Source: Actinomycetota bacterium
GTDB lineage: Bacteria > Actinomycetota > CADDZG01 > WHSQ01
Reading direction: 5' to 3'
Length of the DNA stretch: 64,000 nucleotides
Assembly: GCA_030446465.1 (NCBI GenBank)
Contig: JAUJNI010000002.1
Location: 489,936 to 553,935, forward strand
Shown here: positions 25,140 through 36,158 of the stretch, in pieces
Position numbering within the stretch: position 1 is the first letter of the stretch
Layout of the letters: each line of letters starts with the position of its first letter
Translations under genes and position numbers: made by a program
The notes under the pieces: model-generated
What the model saw: only the letters and a program-made list of their open reading frames with translations
Told to the model about the DNA's origin: nothing
Databases searched by the model: none

Positions 25140-25249
25140 GGCCCTCGCGCCGTCATCGGGCGACGCCGCCTGGCGTCCCCTTCGTGTCGCAGACCCTCGC
25201 TAGAGTCCCTCCCAGTCGCGCTTTCGGGGGCCGGGAATGGAACAGACCG

Positions 25250-26776
25250 GTGCTCTCAAGAACGGAATCAATAGCCCTGATCGGCACCGACGCGCACTTG
25301 ATCCAGGTCGAGGTGCACGTCGCGACCGGACTTCCTCGCTTCATGATCGTTGGTCTTCCCGCAGCGTCGGTAAGGGAGGCCGAGCAGAGAACGCGCTCCG
25401 CGCTCCTCTCGGCCGGAGAGCAGTGGCCGGTTGCCAGGATCGTCGCCAACCTTGCGCCCGGGGCGCTCAGGAAGGAGGGGACCCATTTCGACCTCCCCAT
25501 AGCGCTCGGAGTCCTCGCTGCCGATGAGCGCATCGAGCCGGCACTGCTCGACGACTGGATCTCCATAGGTGAGCTGGCGCTCGACGGCTCGGTGCGTCCC
25601 GTGAGAGGCGCTCTCGCAGCAGCCATCGAGTGTCGAAAGGCAGGCCGTCGTGGCCTCATCTGCCCGGCGAGGAACGCACCCGAGGCCAAGCTGGTCACCG
25701 GCATCGAGGTCGTTCCGGTTGCGTCCATCGGCGAGTGCATCGGCTTCCTCAAGGGTTCCTGGACCCCTTCGCCGGTTCCACCGATCGAGTCCTTCAAGGT
25801 CGACTCGGCGCCGGACATGCGTGACGTCAGGGGCCACCCGGGGGCCAAGAGAGCTCTGGAGATCGCCGCGGCAGGGGGCCACAACGTCCTGATGGTCGGG
25901 CCCCCGGGGGTCGGAAAAACGATGTTGGCAAGCAGACTGCCCGGGATCCTTCCTTCGATGTCGCAGGACGAGTCCCTGGAGGCGACTCGCGTCTACTCGG
26001 TCGCGGGCCTGTTGGCCGAGAGACCGGCCCTCCTGACCGAGCGCCCCTTTCGCGTGCCGCACCATCACATCTCTCCCGCGGGGTTGGTGGGGGGTGGCTC
26101 CGGCGTTGCCCGGCCGGGCGAGATCAGCCTGGCCCATTTGGGGGTCCTCTTTCTGGATGAGCTGGCGCTCTATCGCAAAGACGTCCTCGAGACGCTGCGG
26201 GCTCCGCTCGAGGAAGGTGTCGTACGCATAGCGAGAAGCGGCGGCGTGGTGACGTATCCGTGTCGTTTCTCACTGATAGCCGCAATGAATCCATGCCCCT
26301 GTGGCTATTTTGGTGACGCTCAGCGCGCCTGCCGTTGCTCGGACATCCAACTCACTGCTTATTGGTCCAAGCTGTCGGGCCCGTTGCTCGATCGCTTCGA
26401 CATGCAGGTGACGATGGCGCGGCTGAACAAGGGTGAGCTCTTGCGTGCACCCGAGGGCGAAGATTCCCCTACCGTCCGCCGACGTGTCGGCGCCGCTAGA
26501 GGAGTGCAGTACGAGCGCTACTCATCTCCCCTCGTAACCAACGCATCAACGAAAGCTGGAGAGCTGGCGCGAAGACTCGGCCTTACGGAGAGTGCTCGCA
26601 GGATGGTAGCCGACGCCATCGAGCCACTCCGCCTTACCGGCCGTGGCGTCGATCGGACCATGCGGGTCGCCAGGACCATTGCCGACCTGGAGGGCGCGGA
26701 GGTGGTCGATGAGGAACGCATAGCAGAGGCACTCTCACTGAGGATCTCTTCAGTGGGATCGGAGGCTGCGGCATGA
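25250..26776 (+). CDS. comM: ComM/YifB-type Mg-chelatase-like AAA+ ATPase
   Basis: Hexameric helicase related to branch migration in natural transformation (ComM). The 508-residue product from GTG 25250 starts with the normal SRTESIALIGTDAHLIQVEVHVATGLP; the longer frame upstream is not conserved. It has an N-terminal Lon-protease-like fold, Walker A GPPGVGKT, the Walker B segment LFLDELALYRKDVLE, MNPCPCGYFGD with conserved Cys, and LLDRFDMQV with a C-terminal lid domain. Overlaps dprA as ATGA, so the two are coupled. Confidence 0.92.
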   Translation: MLSRTESIALIGTDAHLIQVEVHVATGLPRFMIVGLPAASVREAEQRTRSALLSAGEQWPVARIVANLAPGALRKEGTHFDLPIALGVLAADERIEPALLDDWISIGELALDGSVRPVRGALAAAIECRKAGRRGLICPARNAPEAKLVTGIEVVPVASIGECIGFLKGSWTPSPVPPIESFKVDSAPDMRDVRGHPGAKRALEIAAAGGHNVLMVGPPGVGKTMLASRLPGILPSMSQDESLEATRVYSVAGLLAERPALLTERPFRVPHHHISPAGLVGGGSGVARPGEISLAHLGVLFLDELALYRKDVLETLRAPLEEGVVRIARSGGVVTYPCRFSLIAAMNPCPCGYFGDAQRACRCSDIQLTAYWSKLSGPLLDRFDMQVTMARLNKGELLRAPEGEDSPTVRRRVGAARGVQYERYSSPLVTNASTKAGELARRLGLTESARRMVADAIEPLRLTGRGVDRTMRVARTIADLEGAEVVDEERIAEALSLRISSVGSEAAA

Positions 26777-27735
26777 CCGACGCGACTCTCGCGGCTCCCT
26801 CGAGTATGCGGACTGCTGCTGGTGCGGCACCCTCGACGCGAGTGCTGACAAGAAGCGATGAAGAATGGCCTGGGGGAGTGGACCAGTTGGGGCCTTTGTC
26901 ACCTCCTGACGCCCTCTATGTTTGCGGTTTGCCTCTTGACTCATCCAGCACTTCAGTCGCCGTAGTGGGGACGAGACGGCCGACTGCAGCCGGCATAGAC
27001 GCCGCGCAGTCCCTGGCTACGGGATTGGCAGAGGCGGGTTGTGTGGTCGTCTCCGGCCTTGCGGTGGGGATAGATGCAGTCGCCCACGAAGCGGCGCTGC
27101 GCGCCGGCGGTCGCACCGTTGCGGTCGTCGGCTGCGGGCTCGACGTGAACTACCCTCAGAGGAACCAGCGGCTTCGGTCTCGGATCGAAAGGGACGGGAC
27201 CGTAGTGTCAGAGCATCCCGACGGTACTCGTCCAGCGCCACAGAACTTTCCCGCGCGCAACCGCATCATCGTCGGCCTCTCCTCGGCAGTGGTGGTCGTC
27301 GAGGGCGGTTTGCAAAGCGGTGCTTTGATCACCGCACGGATTGGGCTGGACGCTAACCGGCTGGTCTTTGCGGTGCCCGGCAGCGTGCGAAATGCAATGG
27401 CTGCAGGACCGAACGAGTTGATCAGGACTTCGCAAGCGGCATTGACGACGAGTGTTAAAGATATCTTCGAGGAGCTCGCGCCGTCGATGGTGTGGAGTGA
27501 TACGTCATCAGCTGGTTCTGCTCCAGTGTTGCTCGAAGAAGAACGCGACGTGCTGAGCATCCTCGACGACACGCCCGTGGTCGTCGACCACATCTGTCGA
27601 CACGTGGCTCTATCGCCGGGCCGGGTGGCCATGATCCTGTCGCGGCTCGAGATCAGAAGCTTTGTCTTGCGCAAGGGCGGCGGCTACGAGATCACGGCGG
27701 CGGGTGCCCGGGCACGTGCCGTAGTGGGGGATTAG
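26773..27735 (+). CDS. dprA: DNA-processing protein DprA/Smf
   Basis: Binds incoming single-stranded DNA and loads RecA during transformation. The 320-residue product has the Rossmann-like core VAVVGTRRPTAAG, VVVSGLAVGIDAVAHEAAL, VAVVGCGLDVNYPQRN, SEHPDGTRPAPQNFPARNRIIVGLS and VVEGGLQSGALITARIGLD, followed by a C-terminal winged-helix-like domain (DTPVVVDHICRHVALSPGRV). The N-terminus is shorter and divergent compared with SAM-containing members. Coupled to comM; a strong stem-loop follows its stop. Confidence 0.93.
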   Translation: MTDATLAAPSSMRTAAGAAPSTRVLTRSDEEWPGGVDQLGPLSPPDALYVCGLPLDSSSTSVAVVGTRRPTAAGIDAAQSLATGLAEAGCVVVSGLAVGIDAVAHEAALRAGGRTVAVVGCGLDVNYPQRNQRLRSRIERDGTVVSEHPDGTRPAPQNFPARNRIIVGLSSAVVVVEGGLQSGALITARIGLDANRLVFAVPGSVRNAMAAGPNELIRTSQAALTTSVKDIFEELAPSMVWSDTSSAGSAPVLLEEERDVLSILDDTPVVVDHICRHVALSPGRVAMILSRLEIRSFVLRKGGGYEITAAGARARAVVGD

Positions 27736-27743
27736 ACGGCAGC

Positions 27744-27779
27744 ACAAGAGGCCCGCCCTTCGTTGGACGGGCCTCTTGT
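27744..27779 (+). terminator. Stem-loop terminator after dprA
   Basis: ACAAGAGGCCCG and CGGGCCTCTTGT form a perfect 12-bp stem with a 12-nt loop, starting 8 nt after the dprA stop. Only a short T run follows, and being symmetrical it may also serve the minus strand. Confidence 0.7.
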
Positions 27780-27818
27780 TGGAGGCAGGCTTGGTCCCTG
27801 CCCCTGATACCTCTGCGG

Positions 27819-28022
27819 TTAGCGCACGAAGATGACGATGTCGCCTCCGCTCAGCACATCCACTGCAACGACATCGCTGATGACGATGTCGTCACCCGTC
27901 AGCCGGCTGCGCTCCAACGAGAGCAAGCGAGGGGTAGGCCCACGTTTGGCCCCCTGTGTACGCAAAAATCCACTGAGTTTTCCTGCTCCCAAAGGGGGAC
28001 ATACCTCGGCAAAGATTGACAT
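27819..28022 (-). CDS. Possible small hypothetical protein
   Basis: A 67-codon minus-strand frame covers most of the gap between dprA and xerC. Its C-terminal part (RLTGDDIVISDVVAVDVLSGGDIVIFVR) contains two similar DDIVIS/GGDIVI units, and the DNA has GATGACGATGTCG twice. No ribosome binding site or family is recognised. It may equally be chance; the remainder of the gap shows only a TTGACA (28016–28021) that could be the -35 box of an xerC promoter. Confidence 0.25.
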   Translation of the reverse strand: MSIFAEVCPPLGAGKLSGFLRTQGAKRGPTPRLLSLERSRLTGDDIVISDVVAVDVLSGGDIVIFVR

Positions 28023-28074
28023 CGGTTACAGGACCGCTTCATCCTTGGAGGCCCGGTCGGTCGAAGGAGGGTGT

Positions 28075-28989
28075 GTGAACGCCGAAACGTCCCTGCCCGT
28101 CGTGCTCGAGGAATTCCTTCGGGGCGCGCGTGCGGAGCGTGACCTCTCGGTCCACACCTTGTCGGCGTACGCCTCCGATCTCGAGCAATTCACAGAGTGG
28201 GCCGGGCGGAACCAGGTGTCGGACCTCGATTCGATCGATCGCCGCTTGCTGCGTCACTTCATCGCGTATCTGAGCCAGCGAGGCTACGCCCGACGTTCGA
28301 TCGCGCGAAAGAGGAGCGCGCTTCGCTCCATGCTGGCGTGGGCAGTGGTCCGGGACCTCATCCCATCGAACCCCGCAGAAGATCTGGCGGGGCCGAAGCT
28401 CGACAAACCGCTGCCGAGGGTGATGAAGGCTGCAGACGCACAGCGATTGTGTGAGCTGCCCCCTCAAGACAACCCGGCCGGCGTCAGGGACCGCGCCATC
28501 CTCGAGCTCCTCTACGGCTCGGGATTGCGGGTCTCGGAGCTGTGTGGCCTCGACCTTGGCGATGTAGACCTCACCGGGCACACCCTGATGGTCGTGGGGA
28601 AAGGACGAAAGGAGCGGCAGCTGCCCATGAGCGGCCCGGGGGTGGCGGCCGTGCGGGCCTACCTCTCGGGGGCCCGAAGCTACTTCCTCGAGGGAAACGA
28701 TTCCCCTCCGGAGCCCCATGCTCTCTTTCTGAACTCCAGGGGGGGACGGCTGGGCCCCCGAAGCGTGCGAGCGTTGATGGAAAAGTACCTGGCGGCCGAG
28801 GGCTCTCGTCCGCTGGGCCCCCACGCCTTGAGGCATTCCTTTGCTACGCATTTGTTGGACAATGGTGCCGACCTGAGGGCGGTCCAAGAGTTGTTGGGTC
28901 ACGAAAGTCTCGCCACCACCCAGATCTACACACACGTTTCGACAGAGCGTCTTAGGACTGTTTATGAGCAAAGCCATCCACGAGCCTGA
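28075..28989 (+). CDS. xerC: Tyrosine recombinase XerC
   Basis: Resolves chromosome dimers at dif with XerD near the division septum. The 304-residue product has an N-terminal SAM-like domain ([16 protein letters not shown]) and the catalytic residues in [12 protein letters not shown] (Arg), [10 protein letters not shown] (Lys), [12 protein letters not shown] (His, Arg), [16 protein letters not shown] (His, Tyr). GTG 28075 is chosen because AAGGAGG is just upstream and the protein then has normal length; the open frame from 27832 is not conserved. The conserved position between dprA and whiG supports XerC rather than an integrase. Confidence 0.93.
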   Translation: MNAETSLPVVLEEFLRGARAERDLSVHTLSAYASDLEQFTEWAGRNQVSDLDSIDRRLLRHFIAYLSQRGYARRSIARKRSALRSMLAWAVVRDLIPSNPAEDLAGPKLDKPLPRVMKAADAQRLCELPPQDNPAGVRDRAILELLYGSGLRVSELCGLDLGDVDLTGHTLMVVGKGRKERQLPMSGPGVAAVRAYLSGARSYFLEGNDSPPEPHALFLNSRGGRLGPRSVRALMEKYLAAEGSRPLGPHALRHSFATHLLDNGADLRAVQELLGHESLATTQIYTHVSTERLRTVYEQSHPRA

Positions 28990-29791
28990 GAGCGGCCGTT
29001 CGCCGGCGGCGTTCGAGCCTGCCGCCGACCCGGTCGCCGTCGCTTGGAGGGAATACAAGAGTGAGGGCCGTGCGGAGGCGCGCGACCGACTGATACTGCA
29101 TTTCTCACCCCTGGTGAAATACGTGGCGGGCCGGGTCGCAGTCGGGCTTCCCGCGAACATCGAGCAGGCCGATCTGGTTTCGTACGGCATCTTCGGGCTG
29201 ATCGACGCCATCGAGAAGTACGACACCGACCGGGGCATAAAGTTCGAAACCTATGCGATAAGCCGCATTCGTGGGGCCATCATCGACGAGCTCAGAGCCA
29301 TCGATTGGGTTCCGAGGTCGGTGCGGTTCAAGGCCAGAGAAGTCGAGAAGGCCTACAACAGTCTCGAGAACAAGCTGAAGCGCCCACCGTCCGATGCCGA
29401 GATCGCGGCGGAGATGGATGTCTCGACCGACGAGCTCAACAACATCTACACGCAGTTGTCCAATGTCTCTCTGGTCGCTCTCGACGAGCTGATGTCGGTC
29501 GATGGGGAGAAAGGAGACAAGCTGTCGCTCGTTGAGACCCTCGAGGACACGAGAGCTCAGAGCCCCGCGGAGAACGTTGAGACCGAGGACATGAAACGCA
29601 TCCTCACCGACTCGATAAACCGTCTGCCGGAGCGAGAGAAGATAGTGATCACCCTCTACTACTACGAGGGCCTGACCCTGGCGCAGATCGGTCAGGTTCT
29701 TGGAGTGACCGAATCGCGCATCTGTCAGATCCACACAAAGGCGGTTCTTGGGATGCGAGGAAAGATCGTCGAGGCCACCAGCGCGGACTGA
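28964..29791 (+). CDS. whiG: Sigma factor of the WhiG/FliA type
   Basis: The 275-residue sigma-70 family protein has region 2 ([66 protein letters not shown]), region 3 ([29 protein letters not shown]) and region 4 ([41 protein letters not shown]). This is the sigma-28 group, which drives motility in flagellates and sporulation in Streptomyces. No flagellar gene is seen here. Its first 26 nt overlap the end of xerC in another frame, so the genes are coupled. Confidence 0.92.
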   Translation: MSKAIHEPESGRSPAAFEPAADPVAVAWREYKSEGRAEARDRLILHFSPLVKYVAGRVAVGLPANIEQADLVSYGIFGLIDAIEKYDTDRGIKFETYAISRIRGAIIDELRAIDWVPRSVRFKAREVEKAYNSLENKLKRPPSDAEIAAEMDVSTDELNNIYTQLSNVSLVALDELMSVDGEKGDKLSLVETLEDTRAQSPAENVETEDMKRILTDSINRLPEREKIVITLYYYEGLTLAQIGQVLGVTESRICQIHTKAVLGMRGKIVEATSAD

Positions 29792-29820
29792 AGGCGCCCT
29801 GCGGGGCTGAGCGGCCCTCG

Positions 29821-29829
29821 TGATAACCT
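29821..29829 (+). promoter_or_regulatory. Probable extended -10 promoter of rpsB
   Basis: TGATAACCT matches the extended -10 form TGnTAnnnT. It would give a 5' leader of about 150 nt before rpsB, long enough for regulation by S2, as known for rpsB–tsf operons in other bacteria; no specific structure was identified. Confidence 0.4.
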
Positions 29830-29984
29830 GTGGCCCGCTTCAAAATTCACACGTTCGTCCTCCGCGCGGCCCATCGGCTTGTTTATCGAGTGGCCCCGCG
29901 GACTTCGGTCCCCGACGTTGGAGGGGTCGGCGGACGGAGGAGACCGGCTCTGCCGGCGCAACCGAAGAAGGAGGAACCTCAACA

Positions 29985-30899
29985 ATGCCCGTCGTGACGA
30001 TGCGGCAGCTGCTCGAGGCCGGAGTCCATTTCGGCCATCAGACGCGGCGCTGGAACCCAAAGATGAAGCGATTCATCTTCACGGAGAGAAACGGCATCTA
30101 CATCCTTGATCTCCAGCAGACGATGGGTGGGATCGAGAAGGCCTACACCTTCGTTCGGGATCTCGTCGCGGGCGGTGGGACCATCCTGTTCGTCGCGACC
30201 AAACGCCAAGTTCAGGACGTCGTCGAAGAGCAAGCAAAGCGGTGCGATATGCCCTACGTCAACTTCCGTTGGCTGGGCGGAATGCTGACCAACTTCCGCA
30301 CCATGCAGGATCGGATACGCAGGATGAACGAGTTGGAGGAGATGATCGCCACCGGCTCGCTCGACGCCCTTCCCAAGAAGGAGGCTCTGTCGCTGCGACG
30401 AGAGCACGAGAAGCTCGCCCGCAACTTGCGAGGCCTTAGCAACCTGACGAAGGTGCCCGCCGCGGTCTACATCCTCGATACGAAGAAGGAGGAGATCGCG
30501 GTCAGGGAGGCCAAGAAGCTCGGCATTCCGATCGTGGCCGTGCTCGACACGAACTGTGACCCGGATGATGTCGACTACGCGATCCCGGGTAACGACGATG
30601 CCATTCGCGCGGGTGCTCTGTTGACCAGGATCGTGGCCGATGCTGCGATCGAGGGCCGGTCGATGCGGCCCCCCGACGCAGGGGGGATCGATCGCGGGGC
30701 CCCCACCCAGCCTGTCGAGGCCCTGCCGACCGCAGCGGCGCAGCCAAAAGCCGAGTGGGAATTGCAACTCGAGGCCGAGGAAGCCGCGGCGGGCACCAGC
30801 GACCAGGAGCCGCCGGGGGACGCGGCCGCTTCAGGAGACGGTGTCGCTACTCCGGGCAACGAGACGAATTCGGAACCAGAGGTAGAGACGACCGCTTGA
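29985..30899 (+). CDS. rpsB: 30S ribosomal protein uS2
   Basis: The 304-residue protein matches S2: [104 protein letters not shown]. An acidic, Pro/Ala-rich C-terminal tail of about 70 residues follows the core. AAGAAGGAGGAA precedes the ATG. The longer open frame from 29820 is not part of the protein. First gene of the rpsB–tsf–pyrH–frr unit. Confidence 0.96.
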   Translation: MPVVTMRQLLEAGVHFGHQTRRWNPKMKRFIFTERNGIYILDLQQTMGGIEKAYTFVRDLVAGGGTILFVATKRQVQDVVEEQAKRCDMPYVNFRWLGGMLTNFRTMQDRIRRMNELEEMIATGSLDALPKKEALSLRREHEKLARNLRGLSNLTKVPAAVYILDTKKEEIAVREAKKLGIPIVAVLDTNCDPDDVDYAIPGNDDAIRAGALLTRIVADAAIEGRSMRPPDAGGIDRGAPTQPVEALPTAAAQPKAEWELQLEAEEAAAGTSDQEPPGDAAASGDGVATPGNETNSEPEVETTA

Positions 30900-30932
30900 G
30901 CGGCTTCACGCAAGGAAAGAGGATCAAGACAC

Positions 30933-32304
<1,372 letters not shown>

Positions 32305-32319
32305 CAACTAGGAGGGTCG

Positions 32320-32886
32320 ATGGCCGACAGCAAGGGCGAGGTCCTGTCGCAGGCGGAAGAGAAGATGAAGAAAGCGGTGTCGGTGAACCTCGAGGACCTC
32401 GCGTCGATTCGGTCCGGGCGGGCCACTCCCGCACTGCTGAACCGAGTGACGGTCGACTACTACGGCACCAAGACCCCGCTCAATCAGCTTGCCAACCTCG
32501 CCGTCCCCGAGCCCCGCGTGCTGATGATCACTCCCTACGACCCCAGCTCCATAACCAACATTGAAAAGGCCATTCAGGCTTCGGGTCTCGGCATTACGCC
32601 CAACAACGATGGCACGGTGATTCGCCTGGTCTTCCCGCAGCTCACCGAGGACAGGCGAAAGGACCTCGTCAAGGTGGCTCACGCGCGCGCGGAAGAGGGC
32701 CGCGTCGCGATCCGGGCCATCAGGCGGCATGCCAAGCAGGATCTCGAGAGAATGAAAAAGGAGGGCTCCCTTTCTGAGGATGAGGAGCGCGGCGCCGAGG
32801 GCCGGCTCCAACAAGTCACGGACAAGTACGTTTCCCAGGTGGACGACAACCTGAAACGCAAGGAAGCGGAGCTGTCCGAGGTATAG
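32320..32886 (+). CDS. frr: Ribosome recycling factor
   Basis: Splits the post-termination ribosome with EF-G. The 188-residue protein shows the family pattern EKMKKAVSVNLEDLASIRSGRATPALLNRVTVDYYG, TPLNQLANLAVPEPRVLMI, GITPNNDGTVIRLVFPQLTEDRRKDLVK and KKEGSLSEDEERGAEGRLQQVTDKYV. AGGAGGG precedes the ATG. Confidence 0.96.
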   Translation: MADSKGEVLSQAEEKMKKAVSVNLEDLASIRSGRATPALLNRVTVDYYGTKTPLNQLANLAVPEPRVLMITPYDPSSITNIEKAIQASGLGITPNNDGTVIRLVFPQLTEDRRKDLVKVAHARAEEGRVAIRAIRRHAKQDLERMKKEGSLSEDEERGAEGRLQQVTDKYVSQVDDNLKRKEAELSEV

Positions 32887-32897
32887 GGCGGGTCGGC

Positions 32898-33773
32898 TTG
32901 GCAAAAGCGAAAGATCCTCGCCCCGCCGGAGACGGCGGCGCGCCTCTGGACGAGGTAAACCCCGGCGCTCCGCCCGGTCGTTCGCTGCCCGTCGCAATAG
33001 CCACCGCGCTCGCGCTGGTAGCCGTCATCGCGGTCTCCTCGTGGCTGGGGCGGGGAGCCTTCTTCGTCCTCATCTGCGTGGTTGTGCTAATCGCGTTGTT
33101 CGAGTTGCTGGATGCTCTCGTCCAACGGGACCATCGGCCCAATATCCCCTTCGGCTTGCTGAGCGCGCTGGGGGCTCTCGTGGTCGTGTGGCTTCAGCGG
33201 CCGGGGCTGCTGGCGGCGGTCCTCGTGGGGACCATGCTGGGAGCGTCGATTCTTGCCTTACGGCCGCGCCGAGGCGTGATGCCCGCCAGCGATGTGGCGT
33301 GGACCGTCTTCGCCGTCCTGTGGATCGGTGGTGGCGGGGCGGGCGCTACCGGGATACTCGTGTTGCGAGATGGTTTGGCGCTGCTAATCGCGTTCGTGTT
33401 GACGACGGCGCTGGATGACATTGCCGCCTACTTTGCCGGGACGAGCTTAGGCAGGCACAAGATGGCCCCCTCGATCTCGCCGGCCAAGTCCTGGGAGGGT
33501 TTTGCTGGAGGTCTGGCGGCGGCTCTCCTGGGAGGTCTGGCGGCAGGCGCATTGCTGGATCCGCTCGGGGTCGCCGATGGCCTTGCCATGGGAGCTATTT
33601 GCGGGATGCTGGCTCCGGTCGGAGATCTCCTCGAATCCCTCGTGAAGCGGGAGATAGGGATCAAGGACTCCGGGAGGCTGTTGCCCGGCCACGGCGGCTT
33701 TCTCGATCGCCTCGACGCCATTCTTTTCTGCGCGCCGTTCGTCTTTTTGTACCTGCGCTTCGTAGCGCTTTAG
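32898..33773 (+). CDS. cdsA: Phosphatidate cytidylyltransferase
   Basis: Makes CDP-diacylglycerol, the precursor of bacterial phospholipids. The 291-residue membrane protein has about eight hydrophobic segments and the complete family signature SLVKREIGIKDSGRLLPGHGGFLDRLD near the C-terminus, plus SPAKSWEGFAGGL. The first 30 residues are hydrophilic. The TTG start follows frr by 11 nt with GGGCGGG upstream; no better start is seen. Confidence 0.93.
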   Translation: MAKAKDPRPAGDGGAPLDEVNPGAPPGRSLPVAIATALALVAVIAVSSWLGRGAFFVLICVVVLIALFELLDALVQRDHRPNIPFGLLSALGALVVVWLQRPGLLAAVLVGTMLGASILALRPRRGVMPASDVAWTVFAVLWIGGGGAGATGILVLRDGLALLIAFVLTTALDDIAAYFAGTSLGRHKMAPSISPAKSWEGFAGGLAAALLGGLAAGALLDPLGVADGLAMGAICGMLAPVGDLLESLVKREIGIKDSGRLLPGHGGFLDRLDAILFCAPFVFLYLRFVAL

Positions 33774-33834
33774 CTGCACAGGAACCTCACGATCCTCCAC
33801 TTCCCTAGCAGGGGCAGCGTGTGACAATCGTTGT

Positions 33835-34965
33835 GTGAGTAATACAGATCGGCGGCGCGTCGTCATCCTTGGTTCGACGGGGTCCATCGGCCGGCAAGCG
33901 ATCGAGGTGATCAAGGCGGATCCCGACGGCCTGGAGCTGATCGGTGTCGCCGCGGGGCGTGACTCGACGAGCCTCCAAGAGCAAGTCGACGCACTAGGTG
34001 TGCGGCATCACGGCCTGGGATCGGATGCTGCCGTCCACCTCGCAACCCTTGAGCAAGCGGATGTGGTGCTCAACGCGGTGGTGGGGGCGGCGGGTCTACG
34101 TGCGAGCGTCGCTGCGCTCGAAGCAGGTAAGACCTTGGCCCTCGCTAACAAGGAAAGTCTTGTGGCGGGGGGTGAGGCGTGCCGGGCTGCGGCGGCTCGC
34201 GGCAACGGTCTGATCGTCCCGGTCGACTCGGAGCACGCTGCTCTCGCTCAGTGTCTTAGCGGTCGCGACAAGAAGACTGTCGGCCGCATCGTCCTGACCG
34301 CATCGGGGGGGCCGTTCCGCACGAGGGCGGACCTCGACGACGTGACCCCCGAGGACGCGCTCGCGCATCCGACCTGGTCGATGGGTCCGAAGATCACCAT
34401 CGACTCGGCTACGCTGATGAACAAGGGGCTCGAGGTCATTGAGGCGCACCACCTCTTCCACTTCGAGTACGACCAGATCGGGATTCTGGTGCACCCCCAG
34501 AGCGTCGTGCACGGCATAGTGGAGTTCGTCGATTCATCGAGCCTTCTGCAGGCGGCTCCCACCGACATGAGGATCCCCATACGGGCGGCGCTCGGGTCCC
34601 CTCAAGCGTTTGTCTCATCCGGGAAGCCGGTGTCGCTCTCGAGCGTTGGACATCTCGAGTTCGAGGAGGTCGATCAGGAGCGCTTTCCTTCGGTGGCGCT
34701 CGCTTATGGCGCCGGAAGAAGGGGTAAGTCGTTTCCCGCGGTTCTCAACGCAGCCAACGAACAGGCGGTTGAAGCGTTCCTCAGCCGGTCCATCCGGTTC
34801 AAGGACATTCCGGTTGTGACCGAAAGCGTTCTAGCGAGTCACGACCCGATAGAGGTGACCGAGCTCGACGCTGTGCTTCAGGTTGATTCCTGGGCTCGGC
34901 AGAAGGCAGCGCAGGCGATCGAGCAACGCCGCGACGCAGCGACAGTGGGAGGAGCAGCGCGTTGA
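33835..34965 (+). CDS. dxr: 1-deoxy-D-xylulose 5-phosphate reductoisomerase
   Basis: Second step of the MEP isoprenoid pathway. The 376-residue product has the NADPH site VVILGSTGSIGRQAIEVI, LALANKESLVAGGE, VPVDSEHAALAQCLSG, ILTASGGPFR, HPTWSMGPKITIDSATLMNKGLEVIEAHHLF and VHPQSVVHGIVEF. The GTG start is preceded by GACAAT six bases upstream (33823–33828), which may be a weak leaderless -10. The ispG gene for the same pathway follows two genes later. Confidence 0.95.
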   Translation: MSNTDRRRVVILGSTGSIGRQAIEVIKADPDGLELIGVAAGRDSTSLQEQVDALGVRHHGLGSDAAVHLATLEQADVVLNAVVGAAGLRASVAALEAGKTLALANKESLVAGGEACRAAAARGNGLIVPVDSEHAALAQCLSGRDKKTVGRIVLTASGGPFRTRADLDDVTPEDALAHPTWSMGPKITIDSATLMNKGLEVIEAHHLFHFEYDQIGILVHPQSVVHGIVEFVDSSSLLQAAPTDMRIPIRAALGSPQAFVSSGKPVSLSSVGHLEFEEVDQERFPSVALAYGAGRRGKSFPAVLNAANEQAVEAFLSRSIRFKDIPVVTESVLASHDPIEVTELDAVLQVDSWARQKAAQAIEQRRDAATVGGAAR

Positions 34966-36158
34966 ATGTTGGAGTAGTGCTGTTCATCGTCGCCATTTTG
35001 GTCGTCGTGATGATTCACGAGGCAGGTCACTTCCTTACCGCCAAGCTCTTCAACTTCAAAGCTACGCAGTTCTTCGTCGGGTTCGGTCCGACCGTCTGGT
35101 CGTTCAAGAAGGGAGAGACCGAGTACGGCATCAAGGCGCTTCCGTTGGGTGGCTTCGTCAAGATCCTCGGCATGAACCCCTATGAGGAGATCTCTCCTGA
35201 GGACGAGCACCGCTCCTATCCGAACAAACCTGCGTGGCAGAGGGCCATCGTTCTTCTTGCGGGATCTGCGACGCACTGGGTCGTCGCTTTCGTCCTACTG
35301 GTGGTGGCCTCGATGACCATTGGTTTTCCTACGGGACGCGCGAGCACCGTGATCGCCCAGACTCAGGTGATTCAGCTCCCTGGGCGCCCCGATGTCGAAA
35401 CGGAAGCGGTCAAGGCGGGCATTCAGCCTGGAGACCGCATCGTCGCGGTCGGTGGCCGACCCGCGGACTCCTGGTCGGACGTCCAAAGATACATCCGTTC
35501 TCGTGGGGACGAAGCGGCCACATTCACGATTGAACGCGACGGTTCCACGCGCGACGTGACCGTTCGTTTGGGGAATGCGATTTTCGATCGGGATGACGAT
35601 CTCGTCGCCTATGCAGGTCCGGGAGACATCCTCAGACCACTGCGGGCCGGCGAGGAAAGGCGACCGTTCCTCGGGGTAGCCTCGCAAGAGGAAATAGAGA
35701 CGCAGTCGTTGCCCGCTGCGATCGTCGATGCCGGCAAACGCACGGGGGACATTACCAAGCAGTCGGTCCTCGGCATCGGCAGCGTCTTCTCACAGGTGTG
35801 GGACGGGACCTTATGGAACGCGCTCAGCGGGGATGGCGCCCGGGCCCCCGGCGACGGGCCCATCGGCATCGTGGGTGCGACCCAAATTGCGGGAGACAGT
35901 GTGGAGTCGGGCCAATATCTCAATCTCGTCGGCTTGATAGTCGCCTTCACCATCTTCGTCGGCATCATGAACTTGTTGCCCTTGCCTCCGCTCGACGGCG
36001 GGCATCTAGCGGTGGTGGGTTACGAGGCAATCACTCGGAAGAAGGTCGACGTTCGCAAGCTCATCCCGATTGCCGCGGCGGTCATCTCCTTCTTCGTGGT
36101 GCTGTTCGTCGCGGTGCTCTACCTCGACCTCGCTCGGCCGGTCACGTCGCCGTTCTGA
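34962..36158 (+). CDS. Site-2 intramembrane metalloprotease (RseP/Rip1 type)
   Basis: Cleaves membrane-bound anti-sigma factors or other proteins inside the membrane. The 398-residue product has the zinc motif HEAGH in the first helix (His19, Glu20, His23), a PDZ domain in the middle ([18 protein letters not shown]) and the second conserved site [12 protein letters not shown] near the C-terminus with the final helices. TTG start overlaps the dxr stop. The conserved dxr–rip–ispG order is as in mycobacteria. Confidence 0.93.
   Translation: MNVGVVLFIVAILVVVMIHEAGHFLTAKLFNFKATQFFVGFGPTVWSFKKGETEYGIKALPLGGFVKILGMNPYEEISPEDEHRSYPNKPAWQRAIVLLAGSATHWVVAFVLLVVASMTIGFPTGRASTVIAQTQVIQLPGRPDVETEAVKAGIQPGDRIVAVGGRPADSWSDVQRYIRSRGDEAATFTIERDGSTRDVTVRLGNAIFDRDDDLVAYAGPGDILRPLRAGEERRPFLGVASQEEIETQSLPAAIVDAGKRTGDITKQSVLGIGSVFSQVWDGTLWNALSGDGARAPGDGPIGIVGATQIAGDSVESGQYLNLVGLIVAFTIFVGIMNLLPLPPLDGGHLAVVGYEAITRKKVDVRKLIPIAAAVISFFVVLFVAVLYLDLARPVTSPF

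Noticed and set aside
27832..28074. N-terminal extension of xerC by 81 residues
   Set aside because: Sequence is Ser/Thr-rich and unlike the recombinase family, and AAGGAGG directly precedes GTG 28075.
29820..29984. N-terminal extension of rpsB
   Set aside because: The frame is open but the 55 residues are not S2-like, while the ATG at 29985 has a strong Shine–Dalgarno site.
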